From: CAKSQF01 sp964568425
GTDB taxonomy: Bacteria > Bacillota > Clostridia > Oscillospirales > CAG-272
Assembly (NCBI GenBank): GCA_964568425.1
Contig: CAZMPO010000004.1
Location: 62,001 to 126,000, forward strand
Length of the DNA: 64,000 bases
Direction: 5' to 3'
Positions 17,629 to 27,095 of this stretch are shown here, one piece after another. The notes below the pieces were generated by a model. It was given only the letters and a program-made list of their open reading frames with translations, did not search any database and was not told the origin of the DNA. The position numbers and the translations under genes were made by a program. How positions within the stretch are numbered: the stretch's first letter is position 1; each line of letters begins with the position of its first letter.

Positions 17629-18867
17629 ATGGCAACCGACAGAAGGTCTAAATCCCAAAATGCCGATGTATCGCTTGCAAAACCCGACAAAGGTCAAAGA
17701 CAGCATATCTTCAAGCTGACAAGAGTGGTCAGAGGTCAGATAGATCGCCCCATGCTCTTTATCATCATTTTCTTCCTTTGCTTCGGCTCTGCGATGGTCT
17801 ATTCGGCAAGCTACGCGTATGCATTGTCAAAATACGGAGACAGCGCGCATTTTATAAGAAATCAGCTGCTTTTCGTCGCACTCGGACTTGTCGCTATGGT
17901 CGGCATAAGCTTTATTGATTATAAGCTCATAAAAAAATTCACCCCGGCGATATTTGCTCTGTCGATCATTCTCCTTGTTGCGGTGCTTCTGTTCGGAACG
18001 AGAGAGGGCGAGGCGAAACGCTGGCTCGATCTTAAAATAATATCATTTCAGCCCTCGGAGATAGCAAAGATCTCCATCGTTCTGATCCTCGCGCTCTATT
18101 TCGATAAATGTTTTCGGATAATACACCAAAAGCACAGATATTTCAAAACGACCCTTTTTTCGACCATTATCCCGGGAATCTTGCTTGCCGTCGTCTGCCT
18201 GCTCGTTTTTCTTGAAAAACACGTGTCGGGAACGATAATCATCGGCTTGATCGGACTGTCTGTCATTTGGGCGGGCGGCGGAAAGAAGGTTTGGTATGCG
18301 GCGTTTGTCATTTTGCTTGTCGTCGGTATAGGCATGGTCGTAATGTTTACCGATGAGGTCGTGTCGTTCCTTCCCGATTATGCACAAAAACGCGTGTACA
18401 TGTGGCTTTATCCCGAGCAATTCGATGTGCAGTCGGATATGTGGCAGACGATCCAAGGTCTTATCGCCGTCGGATCGGGCGGTCTGTTCGGCAGAGGATT
18501 CGGCAAATCGCTTCAAAAGCATCTGTTCGTTTCACAGCCGCAAAATGACTTCATATTCGCCATTGTTTGCGAGGAGCTCGGCTTTGTCGGCGCGCTCTGC
18601 GTCATTGCACTCTATATCGCCTTTATTTGGCGCGGACTTTATATCGCACGCCGCACACCCGATACATTTTCGGCTGTCACTGCGGTCGGGATAACCATAC
18701 ACGTCGGCATACAGGCATTTTTGAACATGATGGTCGTCGCGGCGGTCATCCCGAATACCGGTATAACCCTGCCGTTCTTTTCATACGGCGGATCCTCCCT
18801 TGTGATACTTATGGCTGAGATGGGGATACTGCTCAGCATTTCGAGATACTCAAGAATCAGTAAATAA
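17629..18867 (+). CDS. ftsW: Peptidoglycan polymerase FtsW
   Basis: 412 aa SEDS-family membrane glycosyltransferase with about ten transmembrane segments. Conserved motifs include AKRWLDLKIISFQPSEIAK and FVSQPQNDFIFAIVCEELGF, and the C-terminal FSYGGSSL. It polymerises lipid II at the septum together with the class B PBP encoded upstream. SEDS relatives RodA and SpoVE are alternatives, but the position in the dcw cluster next to murG favours FtsW. AAAGGAGG lies about 10 nt before the ATG. Confidence 0.93.
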   Translation: MATDRRSKSQNADVSLAKPDKGQRQHIFKLTRVVRGQIDRPMLFIIIFFLCFGSAMVYSASYAYALSKYGDSAHFIRNQLLFVALGLVAMVGISFIDYKLIKKFTPAIFALSIILLVAVLLFGTREGEAKRWLDLKIISFQPSEIAKISIVLILALYFDKCFRIIHQKHRYFKTTLFSTIIPGILLAVVCLLVFLEKHVSGTIIIGLIGLSVIWAGGGKKVWYAAFVILLVVGIGMVVMFTDEVVSFLPDYAQKRVYMWLYPEQFDVQSDMWQTIQGLIAVGSGGLFGRGFGKSLQKHLFVSQPQNDFIFAIVCEELGFVGALCVIALYIAFIWRGLYIARRTPDTFSAVTAVGITIHVGIQAFLNMMVVAAVIPNTGITLPFFSYGGSSLVILMAEMGILLSISRYSRISK

Positions 18868-18884
18868 TACGAAAGGCACTTTTT

Positions 18885-20009
18885 ATGAAGGTTGTAATGA
18901 CAGGCGGCGGTACGGCGGGGCATGTAAATCCCGCACTCGGTATCGCATCGATCATAAAAGAAAAATTCCCCGATGCCGCGATCGAGTTTATCGGAACAAA
19001 GGACAGACTTGAGGCAAAGCTCGTGCCGAAGGCGGGCTATCCGATACATTTTATCGAGGTTTACGGACTTCGCAGAAGTCTCTCGCTTCAAAACATCAAA
19101 ACGGCTTGGAAGACGATCACATCGGTCGCCGCATCCAAAAAGCTGCTTAAAAAGATAAAGCCCGATCTCGTCGTAGGAACGGGTGGCTATGTATGCTTTC
19201 CGGTTTGCTATGCCGCCGCAAAGCTCGGCATTCCGGTCGCGCTTCACGAGGCTAACGCCGAGCCCGGATTTGCGGTAAAAATGCTTAAAAACCGCGCGGA
19301 TCTCGTTTTTGTCAATTTCGAGGATGCGGGTAATTTCCTGAAGGACGGAAGATGCAGGGTGGTTCATTCGGGAATGCCGATAGATCACGGCTTTTCGACG
19401 ATCGACCGAGAGAGTGCAAAAGATGCCGTAAAGCTCACACAGGACGAAAAATTCAGCCTTCTTTCGTTCGGAGGCAGTCTCGGTGCGGCAAAGATCAACG
19501 AATCGGTGCTTGGCTTTATGCAGTCATATCTCACAAAGCATCCCGAGATCGGTTTTACGCATGCCGCAGGGGCAAAGGCGTATCCCGAGATGAAAAAGAA
19601 ATTTGAAGAACTTGGGCTTGACAAATATAAAAACATTTCGCTTGTCGAGTATATCTATGATATGCCGATGCGAATGGTGGCTGCCGATCTTGTTATATGC
19701 CGCTCGGGCGCATCAACACTCTCCGAGCTCTGTGCGGTCGGCGCACCGTCTGTGCTGATCCCTTCTCCGAATGTTACCAACGATCAGCAATATAAAAACG
19801 CAAAGCTCCTTGAGGATAGAGGGGCGGCAGTTGTAATTCGCGATGCCGACCTTGATGCCGCAGGTCTTGAGATGACTGTCGATCGACTTCTCTCTGACGG
19901 GACGAGGCTTGATAAGATGCGGCAGGCGGCATATGATTTTGCCGTGCACGATACCAACAAGACGATCCTCGACGGACTTTTGTCAATAATGAAGGAAAGA
20001 AACGAATAA
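18885..20009 (+). CDS. murG: Lipid II synthase MurG
   Basis: 374 aa GT-B glycosyltransferase. GGGTAGHVNPALGIA is the N-terminal lipid/acceptor loop, VGTGGYVCFP the second glycine-rich loop, and the UDP-GlcNAc site lies in LVICRSGASTLSELCAVG. It adds GlcNAc to lipid I on the inner membrane face. It lies 17 nt after ftsW. Confidence 0.96.
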   Translation: MKVVMTGGGTAGHVNPALGIASIIKEKFPDAAIEFIGTKDRLEAKLVPKAGYPIHFIEVYGLRRSLSLQNIKTAWKTITSVAASKKLLKKIKPDLVVGTGGYVCFPVCYAAAKLGIPVALHEANAEPGFAVKMLKNRADLVFVNFEDAGNFLKDGRCRVVHSGMPIDHGFSTIDRESAKDAVKLTQDEKFSLLSFGGSLGAAKINESVLGFMQSYLTKHPEIGFTHAAGAKAYPEMKKKFEELGLDKYKNISLVEYIYDMPMRMVAADLVICRSGASTLSELCAVGAPSVLIPSPNVTNDQQYKNAKLLEDRGAAVVIRDADLDAAGLEMTVDRLLSDGTRLDKMRQAAYDFAVHDTNKTILDGLLSIMKERNE

Positions 20010-20045
20010 CTTCTGAAAAATAAAGCATAAAGGGCGGTGATGACG

Positions 20046-20870
20046 ATGAAAAAGAAAGGCGGCTCGGCGGCAGACGCTCCGCGTGACAGCAGAGTTTTCG
20101 GCGATTTCTCCGAGCAAAACAGAGTCGGACGCACGCTTACGACTGTGTTTGTCGTTGTTGGTGTCATCATTCTGCTCGTCGTTTTTGCCATTATCGCTCT
20201 GCGAATGTTCTTCAGCGTTGATACTATAATTATCGACGGCGTCGGTCATTACAGCTATGAGCGACTTCTCGAGGTTGCGAGCGTCTCCAAGGGCGAGAGC
20301 ATATTCACCTTCTCGGAGGATAAGATATCGGGAAGACTTGTGTCGACCCTTCCGTATGTTCGATCGGTCGAGGTCGAGCTTGAGTTTCCGTCAACCGTCA
20401 GAATGACTATCGAGGAAGAAGTGCCTGCATATGCATTCGAGATGGATGATGAGTTTTTTCTGATAAACAGCGAAATGAAGGTCCTTGACAGATATCAGAG
20501 CCAAAAAGCACTGACCGACGAAAATCCCGATGTTATGTTCGTCAAGATCCCGACCGTGGGCAGAGCAGTGTCGGGCGATGTTCTCGCGTTTCGTTCGGAG
20601 TTTGACTCAAAGCACACCGATGATGCCCTTGCCGCACTTATCATATGGGAAAGATATGACCGCATAACCGAGATCGATCTCTCAAACAGATTCGATTTGA
20701 CGCTCGTTTATGAGGATCGCTTTGTCCTGAAGCTCGGAACATATGTCGATTTTGCGGACAAGCTCGCACTTGCCGAGAAGATGATCGACTATTACTCGGA
20801 TACCACGACGGGAACGCTTATCTTAAGCGATGTCGATAAAGGGGTCGCGCAGATTGACGAAGAAGGTTGA
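20046..20870 (+). CDS. ftsQ: Cell division protein FtsQ/DivIB
   Basis: 274 aa from the ATG at 20046; GTG at 20037 and ATG at 20040 are in frame alternatives, but AGGGCGG is best spaced for 20046. A short cytoplasmic part is followed by one transmembrane segment (about 40-62) and a POTRA domain starting at SVDTIIIDGVGHYSYERLL. This is the FtsQ/DivIB plan. It stabilises FtsL and regulates septal synthesis outside the membrane. It is the last gene before the ftsZ promoter; ftsA is missing. Confidence 0.88.
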   Translation: MKKKGGSAADAPRDSRVFGDFSEQNRVGRTLTTVFVVVGVIILLVVFAIIALRMFFSVDTIIIDGVGHYSYERLLEVASVSKGESIFTFSEDKISGRLVSTLPYVRSVEVELEFPSTVRMTIEEEVPAYAFEMDDEFFLINSEMKVLDRYQSQKALTDENPDVMFVKIPTVGRAVSGDVLAFRSEFDSKHTDDALAALIIWERYDRITEIDLSNRFDLTLVYEDRFVLKLGTYVDFADKLALAEKMIDYYSDTTTGTLILSDVDKGVAQIDEEG

Positions 20871-20916
20871 TATACCTCGAAAATGTAAATAATCCGTTAA
20901 AATTACCCTCAAACTA

Positions 20917-20945
20917 TTGCAAATCGATCGAAAAAATATTATTAT
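20917..20945 (+). promoter_or_regulatory. Promoter of ftsZ
   Basis: TTGCAA (20917-20922), a 17-bp spacer and TATTAT (20940-20945). It lies in the 144-nt ftsQ-ftsZ spacer and would let ftsZ be expressed above the rest of the dcw cluster. Confidence 0.6.
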
Positions 20946-21014
20946 ATTACATGAGAATTTTTACGATCAGCCAAACGTATATTCGTATCAAAAAATCGGG
21001 AGGATTTATAAGAT

Positions 21015-22103
21015 ATGTCACTTGAAACAATGGAAATGGAAGTAGATTGTTCCACTAAAATTAAGGTAATCGGTGTAGGCGGCGGCGGAAATAACGCCGT
21101 TAACCGTATGATCGACGGCGGTGTGTCCGACGTTCAGTTTATCGCAGTAAACACCGATCGTGCCGCACTTCTCCGCTCAAGAGCCGATGAAAAGGTCGTT
21201 ATCGGAGAAAAGCTTACAAAGGGACAGGGCGCAGGCTCGAACCCCGAGGTAGGTGCCGCTGCGGCAGAGGAAAATATAGAAGAGATCACCGCTGCCATCA
21301 AAGGCTCCGACATGGTGTTCATCACCGCAGGTATGGGCGGCGGAACAGGAACGGGTGCCGCTCCCGTTGTTGCAAAGATCGCCAAGGAAATGGGCGTTCT
21401 CACTGTTGCTGTCGTAACGAAGCCCTTTAAGTTCGAGCGCGAGAAGAGAATGGCACAGGCAGAGTCGGGTATCGCTGAGCTCAGCAAAAATGTTGATGCT
21501 ATTATCGTTATCCCCAACGAACGCTTGAAACAGCTTTCGTCTACCCGCATCACCGTCCTCAACGCATTCGGCGAGGCAGATAACATTCTCAAGCACGGTG
21601 TGCAGTCGATCGCCGATCTTGTAACCAAAGACGGTCTTATCAATCTCGACTTTGCCGATGTTAAGGCTGTTATGAAGGACGCCGGATATGCACACATGGG
21701 TGTAGGCGCGGCTCAGGGCAAGGATAAGGCAGAGGTTGCCGCTAAGATGGCAATTTCCAGTCCGCTTCTTGAGACCTCTATCTCGGGTGCAAGAGGCATT
21801 CTTGTAAACTTCACCTGCCCGGCTGATTTCGCACTGGACGAGCTCGATGTTGCCGCTGATCTCATCACCAACGAGGCACATCCCGACGCAAGAGTCATCA
21901 TCGGTTACGTAGTTGACGAAAATCTCGATGACGAGGTTCGCGTTACCGTTATCGCTACCGGATTTGCAAAGAACGATCCTGTCGAGAAGCCCGTTGAGGC
22001 TCCCGTATCAAAGCCGAAGATCGATGATCTCGCAAAGCCTGTCGACGAGACTCCCAAGGACGACTACGATACTCTCTTTGATATCTTCAATAAAAAGAAG
22101 TGA
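21015..22103 (+). CDS. ftsZ: Cell division GTPase FtsZ
   Basis: 362 aa tubulin homologue. GVGGGGNNAVNRMI starts the GTPase domain; AGMGGGTGTGAAPVVA is the tubulin signature loop; the T7 loop contains NLDFADVKAVM. A disordered Pro/Lys linker (about 320-348) leads to the conserved C-terminal peptide DDYDTLFDIFNKKK, the binding site for membrane tethers. FtsZ polymerises into the division ring. FtsA is absent from the cluster, while SepF (39817) is present and could anchor it. Confidence 0.98.
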   Translation: MSLETMEMEVDCSTKIKVIGVGGGGNNAVNRMIDGGVSDVQFIAVNTDRAALLRSRADEKVVIGEKLTKGQGAGSNPEVGAAAAEENIEEITAAIKGSDMVFITAGMGGGTGTGAAPVVAKIAKEMGVLTVAVVTKPFKFEREKRMAQAESGIAELSKNVDAIIVIPNERLKQLSSTRITVLNAFGEADNILKHGVQSIADLVTKDGLINLDFADVKAVMKDAGYAHMGVGAAQGKDKAEVAAKMAISSPLLETSISGARGILVNFTCPADFALDELDVAADLITNEAHPDARVIIGYVVDENLDDEVRVTVIATGFAKNDPVEKPVEAPVSKPKIDDLAKPVDETPKDDYDTLFDIFNKKK

Positions 22104-22130
22104 TCTCGAATCCATCTCGAGACTTTTCGA

Positions 22131-22163
22131 AAGAGCGGCTGCCGTTTGAGGTAGCCGCTCTTT
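22131..22163 (+). terminator. Hairpin terminator after ftsZ
   Basis: AAGAGCGGCT (22131-22140) pairs with AGCCGCTCTT (22153-22162), with two further G-C pairs inside. Only three T follow, so termination may be partial and the ABC transporter gene could receive readthrough. Confidence 0.65.
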
Positions 22164-22197
22164 CGGGCATATCTTATCGCAAAGGAAAATAAAGTCT

Positions 22198-23913
22198 ATG
22201 ATAAAAAAATTCGCGAAATATTATAAGCCGCACATGACGGTGTTCATCGCCGATCTCGTTGCCGCACTGCTTTTGGCACTTGCCGATCTTTTCTATCCGA
22301 CGATAACGCGCAATATGCTCAATGATTACATACCGAACAGAAATATGCGCCTGCTGATAATCTGGTCGTGCGTCGCCGTCGGTATATATATCATCAAAAT
22401 CGGGCTGAATTACTTCATATCCTACTACGGTCACGTTATGGGTGTTCGCATGCAGGCGGATATGCGTCGCGAGGTCTTTTCGCATCTGCAGGACATGCCT
22501 TGCAGCTATTTTGACGATAATAAGACCGGAACGATAATGTCGCGTATAATCAACGATCTGTTCGACATATCCGAGCTTGCGCACCACGGTCCCGAGGATC
22601 TCTTTTTGTCGGTCGTTCTGTTCGTCTGCTCCTTCGTCTTGATGGCACGGATCAACCTTTGGCTTACTCTTATCGTATTTGCCGCAATACCTGCTTTTTT
22701 GGTCTATACAATGAAAAGAAGGCTTGCGATGAGCAAGGCATTCAAGGAGACCAAGGTCGAGGTCGGTGAGGTCAATGCTGTCCTTGAAAACGCCGTTTCG
22801 GGCATTCGTGTGTCAAAGGCTTATACCAATAAAGAATACGAGTGTGAGCGATTTGAAAAGTCGAACGCCAGATTCGTCGCGGCGAGAACAAGATCTTATA
22901 AGGTCATGGGCGAATTTCAGGCGATAACCGCTTTTATGAGCGACTTTCTCAATCTCGTAGTAATGGTCAGTGGCGGCATATTTGTCTATAACGGATGGAT
23001 AAATGTCGGCGATTTCGCGGGATTTATCATCTTTGTCAACGTTTTCATGAACCCGATCAAGAGGCTGATATCATTTGTTGAGCAGTATCAGAACGGAATG
23101 ACCGGATTTGCCAGATTTTGCGAGATAATGAACGTGCCTGCCGAAAAAGAGGAGAAGAATGCACGCATCGTCGGCAAACTTAAAGGTGAAATAGAATTTC
23201 ATAATGTCAGCTTTGCCTATAACGAGCATCAAAATGTGCTGACAAATATCGATCTTTTGATCCCGAGCGGCGAGAAGCTTGCGCTCGTCGGTCCGTCGGG
23301 CGCGGGAAAAACAACGATATGTAATATAATTCCGAGATTTTACGAAATATCGTCGGGCAGTGTTACCATAGACGGTATAGATATACGATCGATGACGCTC
23401 GATTCGCTTCGCGAAAATGTGGGTATGGTAGCGCAGGATGTCTTCCTCTTTACGGGCACGGTATATGAAAATATCGCCTACGGTGACCCGTCAGCATCGA
23501 CCGAAGATGTGTACGCCGCCGCCAAAAGAGCCAATATACATGATTTTATCATGTCCTTGCCCGACGGCTACGATACCTATGTCGGAGAGCGCGGCGTGAA
23601 GCTTTCGGGCGGTCAGAAACAGCGTATCTCGATCGCGAGAGCTTTTCTGAAAAATCCCCCCATACTCATTCTCGACGAGGCGACCTCCGCACTTGATAAC
23701 GCGACCGAGCAGATGATCTCGAAATCGCTCGATGAGCTTTGTAAGGGAAGAACAACGCTTGTTGTTGCACATAGACTCTCGACCGTCAAAAATGCCGATG
23801 AGATCGTCGTGATCGATGATGAGGGTATAAAAGAACGCGGATCTCATGCCGCTCTGATGAAGAAAAACGGCATATACGCCGATCTTTATAATTCGCAGTT
23901 TGCAGAGTCCTAA
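22198..23913 (+). CDS. ABC transporter, fused permease and ATPase (exporter type)
   Basis: 571 aa half-transporter. Six transmembrane segments fill residues 1-310; the C-terminal ATPase has Walker A GPSGAGKTT, signature LSGGQKQR, Walker B ILILDEATSAL and the H-loop AHRLST. This is the MsbA/multidrug/lipid exporter type that works as a homo- or heterodimer. The substrate is not predictable. No partner half-transporter lies next to it, so a homodimer is likely. AAAGGAAA precedes the ATG. Confidence 0.9.
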   Translation: MIKKFAKYYKPHMTVFIADLVAALLLALADLFYPTITRNMLNDYIPNRNMRLLIIWSCVAVGIYIIKIGLNYFISYYGHVMGVRMQADMRREVFSHLQDMPCSYFDDNKTGTIMSRIINDLFDISELAHHGPEDLFLSVVLFVCSFVLMARINLWLTLIVFAAIPAFLVYTMKRRLAMSKAFKETKVEVGEVNAVLENAVSGIRVSKAYTNKEYECERFEKSNARFVAARTRSYKVMGEFQAITAFMSDFLNLVVMVSGGIFVYNGWINVGDFAGFIIFVNVFMNPIKRLISFVEQYQNGMTGFARFCEIMNVPAEKEEKNARIVGKLKGEIEFHNVSFAYNEHQNVLTNIDLLIPSGEKLALVGPSGAGKTTICNIIPRFYEISSGSVTIDGIDIRSMTLDSLRENVGMVAQDVFLFTGTVYENIAYGDPSASTEDVYAAAKRANIHDFIMSLPDGYDTYVGERGVKLSGGQKQRISIARAFLKNPPILILDEATSALDNATEQMISKSLDELCKGRTTLVVAHRLSTVKNADEIVVIDDEGIKERGSHAALMKKNGIYADLYNSQFAES

Positions 23914-23918
23914 AGAAA

Positions 23919-23958
23919 AACCTTGCATTTACTCACTTTTTTGAGCAAATGCAAGGTT
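23919..23958. terminator. Bidirectional terminator between the ABC exporter and GH27 genes
   Basis: AACCTTGCATTT-a-CTCA pairs with TGAG-c-AAATGCAAGGTT, with T-rich sequence on the right (TCTTTGTTGTTT) and on the opposite strand (TCTTTAGG). It lies between two convergent genes. Confidence 0.8.
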
Positions 23959-23977
23959 TCTTTGTTGTTTAATGCTG

Positions 23978-26900
23978 TTATTTCTCGACTTTGCAGAATG
24001 CGGCAACTGCCCAGTCGGCGTGGTCGTTGTTGTTACCGGATATCGACGATCCCTCGAATGCACGGAGCTTTATCTCCTTTGCCCCCTCGGGAATGTCGAT
24101 GTCAAATACGAAATATTGGTATCCGGGCATCCATGATGTCTCGCCTGCGAGCACACCATCAATGTATATCGAGAAGATGACGCTTCCGGCGCCTTTGACC
24201 TCGTCGTCAACACCCGCGACGCTGACAAATTTGTTCGCACCCTCGGGAATGGTTATGACGATATCCGATGTCGCGTGAGTGCCGATACCCTTGGAAAAGG
24301 TCTTTCCCGCAAGACGCAGTTTGGCACCGTCTATCGACCTGTCTTTCTTGATCGATCCCCAGCCGACCGTCGAGCTGACAAATTCCATGTCGGACGCAAA
24401 CGAGACGACCGTTTCCTCAGACCAATATATGAACTGCTTTTCGGTCTCGGCGTAACATTTGCCGTTGTAGACAAGATACGCTTTAAGCGTGATGTAGTAA
24501 TCTTTCCCCTCGGGGATCTTGAAATCCTTTTCGGGGACGGCATCGGCAAAGGATGACTCTTTGCCGTATGAGAAATATATCTCTGGCGTGTCATATCTGT
24601 TGGCAGTGTAGACAGCCGACGGCGTCTCGCCTGCGGTAACGACCGAACAAACATCCTTCGAGAAGGTGACGGTGGGCGTTTCGTAGAAGTTTTGCATGCT
24701 TCCCAGATTGTACACCTCGGTGTAACCTTGATCGAGAAGCTCGGAGATCGCCTGTACCGATCGCTTTGCCGCCGAGCAGTAAACGACTATCGGCTTGTTT
24801 TTGTCGGGCAGAATTGTTGCCGCATCTGTCAGCACCTTCGTGTGTTCAAGATTGATCGCGCCGTCAATGTGCTCCTTGGCATATTCCTCGGGTGTTCTCA
24901 CGTCAAGGAATATCGCACCCGCATTCTTCAGATCGTGCGCCTTCATCGAACCTATTTCATTGCTTCTTGCCGCACTGAAATTAAAATCGACCGTTTTGAA
25001 GGGCGATATCGAGTTGTTCGCACTGTCCCAATAATATGCATACAGCTGCCCTGCGTAAAGGTTGCTGTCGCTGTATTCGATCTTGTACGCGTGATAGCCC
25101 TCGACTACGTCAAGGCTTGTGAAGTGAATAAGCTTTCCTGCGGTGTCCTTGAACGCGCAAATGATGCTTCCAACAGTGCCTTCCTTTGCAGCGGCATTTA
25201 TCGTAACATTGTATACACCCTTGCCGTAAGTGATCGTCGGCTTGGCAATATCTACATCCGACTCGACATTCAGTCCTATTCCCTCAAGATCAAGTCCGAC
25301 ATTCGAGCCGTGTGTCTTGACCGCCGTCCACTTGACGTAGGCATTCGTCGGTTCTTCACTCGTGTATGTAAATGTTACGAGTTTTGATACCTTGACGCCG
25401 TTTTGCCCCTTGACTATCTCCTCTTTGATCACCTTTCCGCCGATCATAAATTCGATCTTGAAATCGGTTGAGTACGCACCGACGCTGACGGTCAGCGTGC
25501 GCTGCTTTTCGTCGCAGGGGGTAGAAACGATCGCATATCCGTTGTCCTCGGCAGGAACGGTCCTGCCCTCGGAGGTTGCGTGCTTCTTCTTGTTTGTGCC
25601 GTCCGTCCACGAATACCTTGTCGCGGCATTAGTGTAATCACCTGCAAGCGAGCTCGTGAAGACCTTTATCTCGCCGGTAGAGTTGATCTTCTTTTCAACT
25701 CCCGATGTGCTGTAATAGAGCCAGTCGCTGTTTCCGATCTTGTCAAACGAGATAGACCTCGGTCTTGCCGAGACCGTGCATTCGGTTGTTGCCGTGACAT
25801 CGTCTACCTTGATAAACTCATTGTTACCATCGGTCGTGATCTCGACATTCTCGCCGGTCGCCTTAAGGACTGCCGTTCCGTGTGCGGGGATGGTGATCGA
25901 TATTTCCTCGCTCGCAGGCAGATCGGTGTGCGACCAGAGATCTCTGACCGAGCTGACATTTTTCAGCCCAAGTTCTTCAAATGAAACAATTACCGACTGC
26001 TCCTCGTCCGATCTGTTAAGCAGTGCGATCGCCTTGGTGCCCGAGCCCGCCGAATATAGATCTCTCGTCCACGCCTCGACAGCTCCGCCCGCAAGCGTTT
26101 TTGCAACGGTTGCCTGTATGCACGCAGTGTCTTGGTCGATCGCAATAAGCTCCTCGTTTGAGATTATCGAAAGAGTTTCGTCCGAGATTCCGTTCAAATC
26201 CATTCCGAGGAGAAGGGGGGATGATACCATGCACCACATGGCAAAATGCGACTTGTCCTCCTCATACGACATGCCGTTTCCGATCTGAAGCATGTCAAGA
26301 TCGTTGTAATGCCCCGGTCCGCAGTATTTTCCGAGATTTTTTATGTTGTCGAGCTGTTTTAAGACTGACGTGAAATTGTTTGTGATGTCCGAGCCCGTTC
26401 TCCATGAATCGGCAACATCAAGTGCCCATTCGCCCGGGAATCGCCAACAGCAGATGTTGTAGATGATATCCCTGCCGAGCCTTCCCTCAAGCTCGTTTAT
26501 GATCTGCCCGATCTCGGTGTAACGTGTCTGCTGGTTGAGTGAGAGAGCTTGACCGCCGCACCAGTCGATCTTGATAAAATCATAGCCCCATTCGGCAAAA
26601 TAACGCTCAAGATCCTCGCGATCGTGACCGTACAGACCGACATCATCATTTTCCTTTTGACCGTCAGCCTGATATCCGCAGGTGAGCCTTCCCGCATCGG
26701 TGTAAATACCTGCATTCAGCCCCATCGAATGGAGAGTGTCGGCAACATATTTCATACCGTTTGGAAACCGTGTCGGATGTACCGTCACATATCCGTCCTC
26801 GCCTCTGCCGTATTGCCAGCCGTCGTCGATGTTTACATAAGTGTATCCGAGCTTGTCAAGCCCGTACTCTTTTATTCTGTCTGCCTGAGAGAGTATTATC

Positions 26901-27061
26901 GATTCGCTGATGTCGGCATGATACGCATTCCATGATGCCCAGCCCATGATCGGTGTTTTTCTCGTTTCAACCTCGTCTGCCGATGCCGAAACGCCGCCGA
27001 TCGCGGCACTCGCAAGCAGTGTCGCCGCCGTCAGCGATAATGATACGATCTTTTTTAACAT
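23978..27061 (-). CDS. Secreted GH27 alpha-galactosidase-like protein with internal rhodanese and C-terminal NPCBM domains
   Basis: 1027 aa. A signal peptide ends near ASA-DE (residue 28). The GH27 barrel (about 30-320) starts at TPIMGWASWNAY; the likely nucleophile is Asp166 in DFIKIDWCGG and the acid/base Asp225 in DSWRTGSDI. A beta-sandwich to about 400 completes the glycosidase. Residues 415-600 are a beta-rich region I cannot name, followed by an Ig-like module (605-695). A rhodanese domain spans about 703-795, with FLDVRTPEEYAKEHIDGAIN and an active-site loop Cys762-SAAKRS. A second Ig-like module (796-880) and an NPCBM carbohydrate-binding domain (about 885-1027, GIGTHATS, DHADWA) end the chain. 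It probably removes alpha-linked galactose (or similar) from glycans outside the cell. It lies 34 nt after a lipoprotein gene on the same strand. Confidence 0.85.
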   Translation of the reverse strand: MLKKIVSLSLTAATLLASAAIGGVSASADEVETRKTPIMGWASWNAYHADISESIILSQADRIKEYGLDKLGYTYVNIDDGWQYGRGEDGYVTVHPTRFPNGMKYVADTLHSMGLNAGIYTDAGRLTCGYQADGQKENDDVGLYGHDREDLERYFAEWGYDFIKIDWCGGQALSLNQQTRYTEIGQIINELEGRLGRDIIYNICCWRFPGEWALDVADSWRTGSDITNNFTSVLKQLDNIKNLGKYCGPGHYNDLDMLQIGNGMSYEEDKSHFAMWCMVSSPLLLGMDLNGISDETLSIISNEELIAIDQDTACIQATVAKTLAGGAVEAWTRDLYSAGSGTKAIALLNRSDEEQSVIVSFEELGLKNVSSVRDLWSHTDLPASEEISITIPAHGTAVLKATGENVEITTDGNNEFIKVDDVTATTECTVSARPRSISFDKIGNSDWLYYSTSGVEKKINSTGEIKVFTSSLAGDYTNAATRYSWTDGTNKKKHATSEGRTVPAEDNGYAIVSTPCDEKQRTLTVSVGAYSTDFKIEFMIGGKVIKEEIVKGQNGVKVSKLVTFTYTSEEPTNAYVKWTAVKTHGSNVGLDLEGIGLNVESDVDIAKPTITYGKGVYNVTINAAAKEGTVGSIICAFKDTAGKLIHFTSLDVVEGYHAYKIEYSDSNLYAGQLYAYYWDSANNSISPFKTVDFNFSAARSNEIGSMKAHDLKNAGAIFLDVRTPEEYAKEHIDGAINLEHTKVLTDAATILPDKNKPIVVYCSAAKRSVQAISELLDQGYTEVYNLGSMQNFYETPTVTFSKDVCSVVTAGETPSAVYTANRYDTPEIYFSYGKESSFADAVPEKDFKIPEGKDYYITLKAYLVYNGKCYAETEKQFIYWSEETVVSFASDMEFVSSTVGWGSIKKDRSIDGAKLRLAGKTFSKGIGTHATSDIVITIPEGANKFVSVAGVDDEVKGAGSVIFSIYIDGVLAGETSWMPGYQYFVFDIDIPEGAKEIKLRAFEGSSISGNNNDHADWAVAAFCKVEK

Positions 27062-27095
27062 GTTTATCTTTTCCTTTCACCTTGTAGGTAATATA

